Below are positions 7,664 through 16,258 of a DNA stretch of 54,101 nt, piece after piece. Where the stretch lies: the NCBI GenBank assembly GCA_903863935.1, contig CAIPDV010000052.1, positions 1 to 54,101 on the forward strand, read 5' to 3'. Source of the stretch: an uncultured Bacteroidota bacterium. GTDB lineage: Bacteria > Bacteroidota > Bacteroidia > JABEUT01. The translations under genes were made by a program, and so were the position numbers. The notes below the pieces were generated by a model, which was not told the DNA's origin, ran no database searches, and saw nothing but the letters and a program-made list of their open reading frames with translations. The first letter of the stretch is position 1; each line of letters starts with the position of its first letter.

Positions 7664-10600
7664 ATGAAAAGATTTTACCCGTTAAGTTTAATTACCATTT
7701 TAACCATTTCATTAACTGCGCTGCAGTCGGTAAATGGTCAGGGTACTACAGGCGGTTCCGGCACTAAAATAAATTGGACCGTAAACCCTTTCGATCCACA
7801 AGTATTTATAGAAAATAAAGGACAGTTCGACACCATGGTGAGCGGTAGTAAGGTTTTATATGGAGTAAAACAAGGATCCATGTATGCTTATTTTACACCG
7901 AATGGTATTGTTTACCGATACGATGATTATCATTATCCCAAAAGAAAGGATAAGCAAGAGCAGGAAAAGTTATTGGCAGCCAGCGGAGTAGATCCTGATA
8001 TGAATGAACTGCCTCCTGTAACTACCCATGTTCTAACTGCTACCTGGCTGGGTTCAAATCCTTCCGTTTCAATTACAGCAGGTGAGGAACAGAGCGACTA
8101 TTACACCTTTGCAAAAGGGAAGAATGATGGTTATAAGGTTAATATTTTCAAGAAAATTACATACGTTAATTTGTATCCGGGAATAGATGTTGAATTTGTT
8201 TTCCCAAAAGATAAAGGCGGATTTGAATATACGGTGATAGTTCATCCCGGTTCCAATCCTAATCTGGTGCAATTGAATTACGACGGAGATAAAAATATGC
8301 TGCTTGATAATAATGGCGATGTTCAGATAAATAGCGGCTGGGGAGAATTTACAGAACATGCGCCTGTTAGTTATTATGCCGAAGATCATAGCCCGGTTAA
8401 TAGTAAATTCAGCGTTAATAATTCAACCGAATCATTTGTTATTGATAATTTGAATGCCACAAAAACCCTGATGATCGATCCCTGGGTTACAAACTGGACC
8501 AATGTCAATCCTATTACAAGTTCTTCCGGTTACGATGGGGCTTATGATTTGGATTATGACTTCAATGGTGATGTGTGGGTATATGGCGGTTGGTCTAACT
8601 TCCAGCTGGTAAAATTTAATTCTGCAGGAACAAAACTTTGGACATATACCACGAATAATGCAGTAAATGGTGGTTATTATGGCGATTTTGCAATTGATAA
8701 ATTTGACGGTAATGCTTATTTGACACAAGGATTCAGTGGCTCCGGAGCAGTGGCTGAAAAAATTAATTACTTAGGAGTATTAACCGGTACAGCTCCACCG
8801 GTGTCCAGTCTGGAAGAAATGTGGAGAATTGTATTTGACCCTTGCCACCGATGTTTCCCTGTGGGTGGTGGCGGTTTCTCGCCTGTGCAGGATTGTATGC
8901 TCGATACAACTATGGCGGCATCGGTTCCGGTGAATGTATTAGGTGCAACTGCCGGACAGATAACACACGATATGGCCTTTGATGCTGTGGACCCTTCCGG
9001 AAATTTTGCTTATACCGCAACAGCCAAATCACTTGTTGGTGATCCTACCCACTTTGATAATTTCGTTCAGCAAATGTCATTACCAACTCTTGCCCCAACT
9101 ACCTACAATGTGTCTGATGGGTTTGCTTTTATAGAGGTAGGAAGCATTACATACGTGGGTCCGGGAGTTGGTGAAGCGAATGGTATGAATGGTATGGCTG
9201 CAAGTTTAAACTGGCTATACCTCTATAATGGAGCCACATTAAAGCAATTGTTTAAGAACACCGGTACTTTAAATTCTTCCGTTGCTGTGAGTGGCACCTC
9301 TTACGCATGGGGCGGTTTAGACGTAGATAATTGCGACAATATTTATGCAGGAAATAGTACGAATATTGATGTATATAATTCATCGCTGGCATTAACCAGC
9401 ACGATAGGACCAATGTCCGGCACTATTTATGATGTTGTTTTGAATTCCAATCAAACAACACTTTATGCCTGCGGAAAAGGATTTCTTACTTCCATAACAG
9501 TTACCCCGCCGGCACCTCCAACTATTTCGAAAGTTGTTACACCTTCCAATTGTTTCTGTAGCGGAAAGGCTAAAGCAACCCTGATGCTCTGCGGTAACCC
9601 CGATACTATTGGTGTTACATATAGGTGGAGCAACGGACAGACTACACAAACTGCAACTAACCTTTGTGCAGGAATTGATACCGTTACAATTTCATTAGGT
9701 GGTTGTAGTGCAGTAGTATATAAAGATACTGTAAGAATTACAGGTGGTGCTTCAAACTTAACAGTTACGAGAGATTCGACATCGGCAACATGCACAATAA
9801 TGGGAACCGCTTCGGTCACTATTACCGGTGGAACCATGCCATATACCTATAAATGGAGTACGGGTGCAACTACTTCAAGTATCAGTGCAGGGGCGGGATA
9901 TTACTGTGTTACTTACGCTGATAATTCAGGATGCAAGGATAGTTTATGCATTACAATTCCGGGGTCTCTGTTGCCGGCGATTACTGTAACTCCAACTCCT
10001 GACACGGTTTGTCTCGGAAACGGAGTTCCATTACAAGCAAATGGTGGTGTCACTTATTCCTGGCTGCCAACAATTGGATTAAGTTGCAATACTTGTTCTA
10101 ATCCAACAGCAAATCCAAATGTTACAACAACATATACTGTTACCGGAACGGATGCAAACGGATGTTCGAACACCGCTTCTGCTATAGTTGTAGTAGAACA
10201 GCCTCCCGTAGTCACTGTAACCCCGAAGAATGATACAATTTGTGCGGGTGGGAATGTAACCCTAATAGCATCGGGCGCATTAAAATATTCCTGGGCACCA
10301 TCTACAGGATTGAGTTGCACTAATTGTGACACTACAGTAGCCAGCCCATTAGTTACAACCAATTATACTGTTATTGGACTTGATGCCCACGGATGCAGTT
10401 CTGCAGGCAGTGCTACTGTGACTATTGCTGAACCTCCTACCATTACTGTTAAGGCCACACGGAATTCTATATGCCTGGGTTCCTCAGTGCAATTGCTTGC
10501 ATCAGCAACCAATACTACGAGTCCGTTTGTATGGCAACCGGGTAATTTGACAGGACCAATTGTAACAGTTACTCCAACGGTTACTACAACCTATACAGTG

Positions 10601-11455
10601 ACCGCTACCAGCGGCTGCGGAACAGCCACCGCAACAATAACTATTAATGTAAACAATCTTCCTTCACCTGCATTTAGTGCAGATATCAATAGCGGATGTT
10701 CGCCATTATGTATTCAGTTCAGGGATAAGAGTACCAGTTCATCGGGTGCATTAAGCCAATGGAAATGGACCTTTGGTAATGGAGATTCTGCCAATAGCCG
10801 TAACCCAATTTATTGTTATCCTAAAACAGGAGATTATGATGTTACCCTAACTATTGTTTCTGATAGCGGATGTAGTGCAACACTTAATAAGATTAAGTAC
10901 ATTACCGTGTATAGTCATCCGGTTGCAGCATTTACAATGTCTCCACAGCCTACAACAATATTGGAATCAACAATACAATTTACCGATCAGTCTACGGATA
11001 ATTACGGACTTGTTTATTGGATATGGAATTTCGGTGAGCAGGGAGACACTACCAGCTATCTGAGGAATCCTGCACATACCTATTCTGACACCGGTACATA
11101 TTGCCCAAGTTTAGTGGTGATGAACCAGCACGGATGCGTTGATACAACAATCAACTGTTTAGTTATTGATCCGATATATACTTTATATATTCCGGATGCA
11201 TTCACTCCGAATGGAAATGGAATCAATGAAATATTCATGGCCAAGGGAAATGATATCAAAACGTTTGAGATGTATATTTTCGACCGTTGGGGAATGCAGT
11301 TGTACCATGGTACCGATATTAATGACGGATGGAACGGAACAGCCAAATCAAATGGAGTGATATGCCAGGAAGATACTTATGTTTATCTTATAAATGCTAC
11401 GGACCATAAGAACATTAAACACACCTACATTGGTAAAGTGAATCTGATAAAATAA
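7664..11455 (+). CDS. Large T9SS-secreted adhesin-like protein, copy 2
   Basis: A 1263-residue tandem paralog of the preceding gene with the same order of parts: signal peptide ending near NGQG, an 'VFIENKGQ' N-terminal domain, a propeller-like middle, a Cys-rich SprB-like repeat, Ig-like repeats, two PKD domains and the gliding-motility-associated C-terminal sorting domain. The ATG at 7664 is chosen over the adjacent TTG at 7661. Similarity to copy 1 is uneven by eye: the last 500 or so residues are nearly the same, while the first 600 are clearly more diverged. A partial -7 match (TATCTTCG, 7591-7598) lies upstream. A strong terminator follows the stop. Confidence 0.9.
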   Translation: MKRFYPLSLITILTISLTALQSVNGQGTTGGSGTKINWTVNPFDPQVFIENKGQFDTMVSGSKVLYGVKQGSMYAYFTPNGIVYRYDDYHYPKRKDKQEQEKLLAASGVDPDMNELPPVTTHVLTATWLGSNPSVSITAGEEQSDYYTFAKGKNDGYKVNIFKKITYVNLYPGIDVEFVFPKDKGGFEYTVIVHPGSNPNLVQLNYDGDKNMLLDNNGDVQINSGWGEFTEHAPVSYYAEDHSPVNSKFSVNNSTESFVIDNLNATKTLMIDPWVTNWTNVNPITSSSGYDGAYDLDYDFNGDVWVYGGWSNFQLVKFNSAGTKLWTYTTNNAVNGGYYGDFAIDKFDGNAYLTQGFSGSGAVAEKINYLGVLTGTAPPVSSLEEMWRIVFDPCHRCFPVGGGGFSPVQDCMLDTTMAASVPVNVLGATAGQITHDMAFDAVDPSGNFAYTATAKSLVGDPTHFDNFVQQMSLPTLAPTTYNVSDGFAFIEVGSITYVGPGVGEANGMNGMAASLNWLYLYNGATLKQLFKNTGTLNSSVAVSGTSYAWGGLDVDNCDNIYAGNSTNIDVYNSSLALTSTIGPMSGTIYDVVLNSNQTTLYACGKGFLTSITVTPPAPPTISKVVTPSNCFCSGKAKATLMLCGNPDTIGVTYRWSNGQTTQTATNLCAGIDTVTISLGGCSAVVYKDTVRITGGASNLTVTRDSTSATCTIMGTASVTITGGTMPYTYKWSTGATTSSISAGAGYYCVTYADNSGCKDSLCITIPGSLLPAITVTPTPDTVCLGNGVPLQANGGVTYSWLPTIGLSCNTCSNPTANPNVTTTYTVTGTDANGCSNTASAIVVVEQPPVVTVTPKNDTICAGGNVTLIASGALKYSWAPSTGLSCTNCDTTVASPLVTTNYTVIGLDAHGCSSAGSATVTIAEPPTITVKATRNSICLGSSVQLLASATNTTSPFVWQPGNLTGPIVTVTPTVTTTYTVTATSGCGTATATITINVNNLPSPAFSADINSGCSPLCIQFRDKSTSSSGALSQWKWTFGNGDSANSRNPIYCYPKTGDYDVTLTIVSDSGCSATLNKIKYITVYSHPVAAFTMSPQPTTILESTIQFTDQSTDNYGLVYWIWNFGEQGDTTSYLRNPAHTYSDTGTYCPSLVVMNQHGCVDTTINCLVIDPIYTLYIPDAFTPNGNGINEIFMAKGNDIKTFEMYIFDRWGMQLYHGTDINDGWNGTAKSNGVICQEDTYVYLINATDHKNIKHTYIGKVNLIK

Positions 11456-11474
11456 AACGAATAAATAAATCATT

Positions 11475-11506
11475 AAAAAGAGGCCGGAATTCCGGCCTCT
11501 TTTTTT
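11475..11506 (+). terminator. Strong intrinsic terminator
   Basis: A perfect 30-base palindrome (arms 11475-11489 and 11490-11504, core GGCCGGAATTCCGGCC) runs straight into a T tract, 19 bases after the stop of the second large T9SS gene. It is also A-flanked on the left and so could stop transcription from either side. The promoter of the next gene begins only a few bases further on. Confidence 0.9.
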
Positions 11507-11509
11507 GTC

Positions 11510-11517
11510 TATTTTTG
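11510..11517 (+). promoter_or_regulatory. -7 element of the glycosyltransferase gene
   Basis: TATTTTTG matches TAnnTTTG, begins inside the T tract of the preceding terminator, and ends 4 bases before the ATG at 11522. The -33 region would therefore fall within the terminator hairpin. Confidence 0.5.
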
Positions 11518-11521
11518 TGGA

Positions 11522-12340
11522 ATGTATAAGCATTTTCTCATTACCCGTTTTAATCTTAACTATTCAAAAAGCAATTCACTTAAGCCGGTTTCCGAAGAAT
11601 GGATTAGTTCAAGGCTTGCTATTTTTCAACGGTTTTGCCTGCCTTCGATCCTCAATCAGTCAAATAAAAATTTCACATGGTTTTTATATTTTGACACAAA
11701 TACTCCTGAGAAATACAAACAAGTAGTTGCTGATTTAGAAGCTTCTCATTTGTTTATAAAAGCTGTTTATATTGAGAATGCGGATATGTTGATTCCATCT
11801 TTAAATAAAGAAATAAAGGAAAGACTTGAGGTAGGCACTGAATATGTCATTACCACCAGGATGGATAACGATGATGGGCTTCATAAGCATGCCATCAATA
11901 CTATTCAACAGCAATTTAAAAACCAATCATTCGCAATTGTGAATTTGAATAATGGTTTGCAGATTGGAATCAATGGAGATAAATGCCGTATGTCGTCCTT
12001 CTATTACATTTCGAATCCTTTTGTGAGTATGATAGAAAAGTTGGAAGGGAATAACCCGTTAAAAACAATTTTGTGCAAAGACCATGTTCTATGGATAGTG
12101 GAGAATAAAGAAGTCATGGTGAATGTAGATTACAAATACTTATGGCTTCAAGTTATCCATTCACAGAATTGGTTGAATCAGTTTGCAGGCAAGCCCTACA
12201 GGAATGTTAAAATACTAGGCGAGTTTGGTATTAATTATTCAGGATTAAAGTATCAGTTGGCAGCGTATATTTCTGATACCATTACATTTCATATAAAGCG
12301 AATAGGCAGGGGGGTAAACAAGCTTACAGGTAAGAAATAA
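11522..12340 (+). CDS. Putative rhamnosyltransferase-like glycosyltransferase
   Basis: A 272-residue protein beginning MYKHFLITRFNL, with 'FTWFLYFDTNTPE' at about 51-63 and 'TTRMDNDDGLHKH' at about 111-123. The MDNDD cluster fits the metal- and nucleotide-sugar-binding acidic motif of GT-A glycosyltransferases. The overall pattern matches the family annotated as putative rhamnosyl transferase; the donor sugar cannot be read from sequence. It would act on envelope or exported glycans in the cytoplasm. It stands alone between the T9SS pair and the convergent tag gene. Its promoter leaves almost no leader. Confidence 0.8.
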   Translation: MYKHFLITRFNLNYSKSNSLKPVSEEWISSRLAIFQRFCLPSILNQSNKNFTWFLYFDTNTPEKYKQVVADLEASHLFIKAVYIENADMLIPSLNKEIKERLEVGTEYVITTRMDNDDGLHKHAINTIQQQFKNQSFAIVNLNNGLQIGINGDKCRMSSFYYISNPFVSMIEKLEGNNPLKTILCKDHVLWIVENKEVMVNVDYKYLWLQVIHSQNWLNQFAGKPYRNVKILGEFGINYSGLKYQLAAYISDTITFHIKRIGRGVNKLTGKK

Positions 12341-12346
12341 AGTATC

Positions 12347-12919
12347 CTAACTTTTATTTTTCGATTTTCTCCAGCAATATTCAGCATGGTCGTCAACCAT
12401 TCCAACGGCCTGCATAAATGCATAGCAAATAGTGGAACCTCGAAACTTAAAGCCGCGTTTGCCCATGTCTTTACTCATAGCATCGCTTATATCAGTTTTG
12501 GCTGGTACGTCTTTCAAGGTTTTGCGTTTACTGTCAAGTGTCTTTCCACCAACGAAGCCCCATACATACTTGTCGAAGGACCCAAATTCCTTTTGAATTT
12601 GCAAAAAACATTTGGCATTGTTTATGGCTGCTTCAATCTTTAACTTGTTGCGGATTATTCCTGCATCCTGCATCAGTGTATCAAACTTTTTTGTGTCAAA
12701 TTTTGAGACTTTTTTGGCATCGAAATTGGCAAATGCCTTTCGGAAGTTTTCACGTTTTTTAAGAACCGTATGCCAACTCAATCCAGCCTGGAAACTTTCC
12801 AAAACAAGAAATTCAAATAGTTTCTGGTCGTCATGCAAAGGGGTTCCCCATTCTTTGTCATGGTATTCCTTGTACAGGTCATCTTTCAGGCACCACTCGC
12901 AACGTTTTTTTTCTGCCAT
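12347..12919 (-). CDS. tag: DNA-3-methyladenine glycosylase I
   Basis: Tag, 190 residues, removes 3-methyladenine from alkylated DNA to start base excision repair. The N-terminal CEWC and the C-terminal 'DDHAEYC' supply the Cys and His residues that bind the structural zinc. 'YHDKEWGTP', 'FEFLVLESFQAGLSW' and 'RENFRKAFANFD' are characteristic helix-hairpin-helix glycosylase motifs, and length matches the family. It starts 11 bases after the stop of the antiporter gene on the same strand, so both are probably read from the antiporter promoter. It converges with the glycosyltransferase gene, leaving only 6 bases between the stops. Confidence 0.95.
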   Translation of the reverse strand: MAEKKRCEWCLKDDLYKEYHDKEWGTPLHDDQKLFEFLVLESFQAGLSWHTVLKKRENFRKAFANFDAKKVSKFDTKKFDTLMQDAGIIRNKLKIEAAINNAKCFLQIQKEFGSFDKYVWGFVGGKTLDSKRKTLKDVPAKTDISDAMSKDMGKRGFKFRGSTICYAFMQAVGMVDDHAEYCWRKSKNKS

Positions 12920-12930
12920 CTTTTTATTTT

Positions 12931-14388
12931 TTATAATGATCTTGTTCTTGCCACCTCACGCTTCAGGCTGATCCATTCAATCAGGTTCAGGCAGGGGCCT
13001 GTCATAAGGGTAGTGGCTAAAGCCATTAACACCATCATGGCAAAGATCTGTGGAGACAAAATCCCTAGATCATATCCAATATTTAAAACGATAAGTTCCA
13101 TTAAGCCGCGTGTATTCATCAATGCGCCCAGCATTAATGAATTTTTCCAAGTTTGCCCGGTAACTTTTGCGGCAAAGGTGCTGCCGCCAAATTTTCCACC
13201 AACTGCCACAAGTAAAATAAATCCAAGGGCGGTCCAGGCGTGTGTATCATTTAACAACCCTATCTGGGTCCTTAATCCGGTGAAGGCAAAAAATATCGGT
13301 AGCAACACTAGTACGCTAACGTCTTCCAGTTTTTCAGTTATTTTTTGTTTGAAGAGAATATTCTGAGGCATTATTACCCCTGCCAGAAAAGAACCGAACA
13401 GCGCATGAATACCTATTAATTCAGCGATGTAAGCCGAGCATAGCAACGTAAAGAATGAAAATGCTACAGCTAATTTGCCGGGGTCATCTATATTGAGTTT
13501 TTTGCTTGAAATTCTTGCTAAAAAAGGCTTTACCACAAGAAGCATAAAAGTAACAAACAACATGGCGAGTATAATAGTGAATAATGCACTGGCAATAGCA
13601 CCTGCTTTAGCTATGGCAATAACAGCCGCCAGAATACACCATGCGCTTACATCATCTGTTGCAGCACAAATAATAGCCATTGAGCCGACTGCTGTTTTGG
13701 TCATTCCGCGCTCCTGTAAAATTCTTGCTAATACGGGGAAAGCAGTAATACTTACGGATATACCAATAAAAAGGCTGAAGGCAAGGAACCCGACGCCCGA
13801 CGGTGCATACGAATCATAGAGATAGTAAGCCAGTGAAACACCCAGTACAAAAGGTATTGCAATACTCACATTACTTACAAACAGGGCATCCCGGGCTTTA
13901 CTGCGTATGATTTTTAAGTCAAGTTCCATGCCAATGATAAACATGAAAAATGCCAGTCCGATCTGACTTAAAAACTGTAAAGTTCCAAGGGAGCTGGGGG
14001 GGAACAGGAAATTAAAAAAATCGGGAGACAGAACTTTTAATACCGAGGGGCCTAAAAATATTCCGGCTAAAATTTCACCAATTACGCTTTGCTGTCCAAG
14101 AAAAGTGAGAATGAGACTAAATACTCTTGAAGCAAACAAGATAACTAAAATTTGCATCAGTAATAAACTTAACGGATGCTTTGCATTTTCTTCGAATTGT
14201 CCGAATGCTTGTGAGATTCCTGTTATTGGAACTGCAACTTTTGAAACATCTTTACCGGGTAATACTGTTTGAGTTTGTGTTTGTGCAGGTTTTACCGGGA
14301 GCTTTTCCCCTTTTTTTATAACTACATATAATCCCGAAATGAGAATTGCTATTACAAATAAATTGAGGAAAACCAATCTTTTTATCAC
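12931..14388 (-). CDS. Kef-type cation:proton antiporter
   Basis: A 485-residue inner-membrane antiporter of the CPA2 (KefB-like) group, exchanging K+ or Na+ for H+. An extra N-terminal helix (about 5-24) and a Pro/Gln-rich linker precede the usual core of about 12 helices. The core holds 'SVIGEILAGIFLGPSVL', 'FMFIIGMELDLK', 'ITAFPVLARIL' with the following 'AATDDVSAW', where the paired Asp residues are the ion site, and 'LMLGALMNTRGLMEL'. There is no C-terminal TrkA-N domain. The start is GTG at 14388, with a perfect -7 element (14406-14413) 17 bases upstream. It likely leads the operon with tag. Confidence 0.88.
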   Translation of the reverse strand: MIKRLVFLNLFVIAILISGLYVVIKKGEKLPVKPAQTQTQTVLPGKDVSKVAVPITGISQAFGQFEENAKHPLSLLLMQILVILFASRVFSLILTFLGQQSVIGEILAGIFLGPSVLKVLSPDFFNFLFPPSSLGTLQFLSQIGLAFFMFIIGMELDLKIIRSKARDALFVSNVSIAIPFVLGVSLAYYLYDSYAPSGVGFLAFSLFIGISVSITAFPVLARILQERGMTKTAVGSMAIICAATDDVSAWCILAAVIAIAKAGAIASALFTIILAMLFVTFMLLVVKPFLARISSKKLNIDDPGKLAVAFSFFTLLCSAYIAELIGIHALFGSFLAGVIMPQNILFKQKITEKLEDVSVLVLLPIFFAFTGLRTQIGLLNDTHAWTALGFILLVAVGGKFGGSTFAAKVTGQTWKNSLMLGALMNTRGLMELIVLNIGYDLGILSPQIFAMMVLMALATTLMTGPCLNLIEWISLKREVARTRSL

Positions 14389-14405
14389 GCCATCTTTAAA
14401 TTAAT

Positions 14406-14413
14406 CAAATCTA
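14406..14413 (-). promoter_or_regulatory. -7 element of the Kef-type antiporter gene
   Basis: TAGATTTG on the minus strand matches TAnnTTTG, 17 bases before the GTG start. It supports the GTG despite the absence of an in-frame ATG. Confidence 0.6.
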
Positions 14414-14542
14414 CAGTCACCAAATTTTATGATGCCAATATAGCGAGTTTGCAAATACAATTTTATGTGCGGCCATGTTTGACAAGAAACATTTTTAAAC
14501 AGTCATTAAAAGTCGTCTGATTTTTCTCATCTTTGCTTCTCC

Positions 14543-16201
14543 ATGTTAAAGAAATTAAATATTCAGAATTACGCCCTCTTTGATTCCGTTGAGGTTGATT
14601 TCCCTGCCAATTTATCCATTATTACCGGAGAAACAGGAGCGGGTAAGTCAATACTGTTGGGGGCTTTATCACTTTTGTTGGGCCAACGTGCCGAAGGCGA
14701 CTTGGTGAATGACAAGTCAAAAAAATGTATCGTTGAGGGACTGTTTTCAAGCGACACTAGTGAAATAAAAGATTTCTTTGCTCAAAACGATCTGGATTAT
14801 GATTCTGAGATTACCATACGCAGGGAGGTTTCTCCGGAAGGAAAATCAAGGGCGTTTATTAACGATACCCCTGTTACAATAACTCAGTTAAAAGCTGCTA
14901 CGGCAAGGCTTATAGATATCCATTCCCAGCATGAGAACCTGTTACTGAATGAGAGTGAATTCCAGTTATCCGTATTAGATGCTTACGCTGCACATAAAAC
15001 TACACTTACTGATTACAAGAAAAAATACGTACGGTATAAAGTTGTGGTAAAGGAGTTGGATGAATTGATAGCAAAAGAAAATGAAGCAGTAAAAGAAAAG
15101 GACTATCTGGAGTTTCAGTTGAAGGAAATGCTGGAGGCTAATTTGGTGGATGGGGAAGAAAAGAAGATAGAAGAGGAGTTGGAGTCGCTTACCCATTCCG
15201 AACAGATAAAGGAAAACCTGGTGGCCTCTGCGAGTATTATAAAATCAGGTGATGGAAATGTATTGGTGTTATTGACTGATGTCAGGAACAAACTCAATGC
15301 CATTGCTGCTTATAATCCTAAGGTGGTGGAATTATTGGAAAGAATAAATGCCTCCCTGATTGAACTGAAAGACATAGGTACAGAAATCGAATTTCTGGAA
15401 GAAAAAATACACTACGATCCTGCAAAAGTTGCTATATTAACCGAGCACCTTGAGAATATTTATCGGTTATCTCAAAAGCACCGTGTGCAAACAGTTGGAG
15501 AACTGATCAAAATACAGAATGATATTTCGAACCGCCTGAATGGCCTGTCATCGCTGGAGACTTCGATAGAAAAGTTAAATTCAGAAAAGGAAAATCTTAA
15601 TAAACAATTAAGGGAGTTATCCGGAAAAATTAGTGCCGGACGTGATAAGGTTATACCTGGGTTACAAAAGGAAATTCAAAAGAACCTTGTTTTACTCGGG
15701 ATGCCAGACGCCCAATTTAAAATTGAAAGGATACCAATCGAAAATTTTGCAAGCAATGGAATGGATGACGTCAACTTCCTCTTCTCGGCCAACAAAGGAA
15801 AGGATTTGAGGGAAGTTGAAAAGGTGGCTTCGGGTGGTGAGCTTTCAAGGGTTATGTTAGTGATTAAATCCCTTATTGCAAAATATACCGAATTGCCCGC
15901 CATCATATTTGATGAAATAGATTCAGGGGTGTCTGGTAAAGTTGCAGGACAGGTAGCTGAACTGGTTTTGAAAATCAGCAAGTCAATGCAAGTAATAATG
16001 ATTACCCATTTACCACAAATTGCCAGCCGTGGCAATGCCCACTTCCTTGTTTACAAGGAAAATGTAAAGAATAAAACGGTAACCCGCATAAAGCAACTAA
16101 GTCCAGACGAGCGTGTTGAGGAAATAGCACGTATGATTAGTAGTGGCAAACCGGGAAGTTCAGCATTGAAAACGGCGAGCGAGTTGTTGGAGGGGAAATA
16201 A
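14543..16201 (+). CDS. recN: DNA repair protein RecN
   Basis: RecN, 552 residues, an SMC-like ATPase that gathers and protects double-strand break ends. The N-terminal ATPase half has Walker A 'ITGETGAGKS' near residue 28-37 and 'DIHSQHENLLL' of the Q-loop region. The middle of about 150-350 is charged coiled coil. The C-terminal half holds the 'VASGGELSRVML' signature, Walker B 'AIIFDEIDSGVSG' and 'MITHLPQIAS'. Length is typical. A one-mismatch -7 element (CATCTTTG, 14528-14535) ends 7 bases before the ATG, so the leader should be very short. A half copy of the TGTCATCC repeat starts 4 bases after the stop. Confidence 0.96.
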   Translation: MLKKLNIQNYALFDSVEVDFPANLSIITGETGAGKSILLGALSLLLGQRAEGDLVNDKSKKCIVEGLFSSDTSEIKDFFAQNDLDYDSEITIRREVSPEGKSRAFINDTPVTITQLKAATARLIDIHSQHENLLLNESEFQLSVLDAYAAHKTTLTDYKKKYVRYKVVVKELDELIAKENEAVKEKDYLEFQLKEMLEANLVDGEEKKIEEELESLTHSEQIKENLVASASIIKSGDGNVLVLLTDVRNKLNAIAAYNPKVVELLERINASLIELKDIGTEIEFLEEKIHYDPAKVAILTEHLENIYRLSQKHRVQTVGELIKIQNDISNRLNGLSSLETSIEKLNSEKENLNKQLRELSGKISAGRDKVIPGLQKEIQKNLVLLGMPDAQFKIERIPIENFASNGMDDVNFLFSANKGKDLREVEKVASGGELSRVMLVIKSLIAKYTELPAIIFDEIDSGVSGKVAGQVAELVLKISKSMQVIMITHLPQIASRGNAHFLVYKENVKNKTVTRIKQLSPDERVEEIARMISSGKPGSSALKTASELLEGK

Positions 16202-16204
16202 GCC

Positions 16205-16237
16205 AATGACTTTGTCATTCTGAAGAAGGAAGAATCT
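16205..16237. repeat. Half copy of the TGTCATCCTGAG-family palindromic repeat
   Basis: AATGACTTTGTCATTCTGAA and the following GAATCT match the arms of the copy at 1679-1754, but no convincing opposite arm follows. It lies between the recN stop and the stop of the convergent NHL-repeat gene. Confidence 0.6.
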
Positions 16238-16258
16238 CTACGATAATGGAAAAATCTC

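Noticed and set aside
3660-11455. Many long frames on both strands within the two large T9SS genes
   Set aside because: They are shadows produced by repetitive Thr/Ser/Gly-rich coding DNA; the plus-strand frames have signal peptides, domains and sorting signals.
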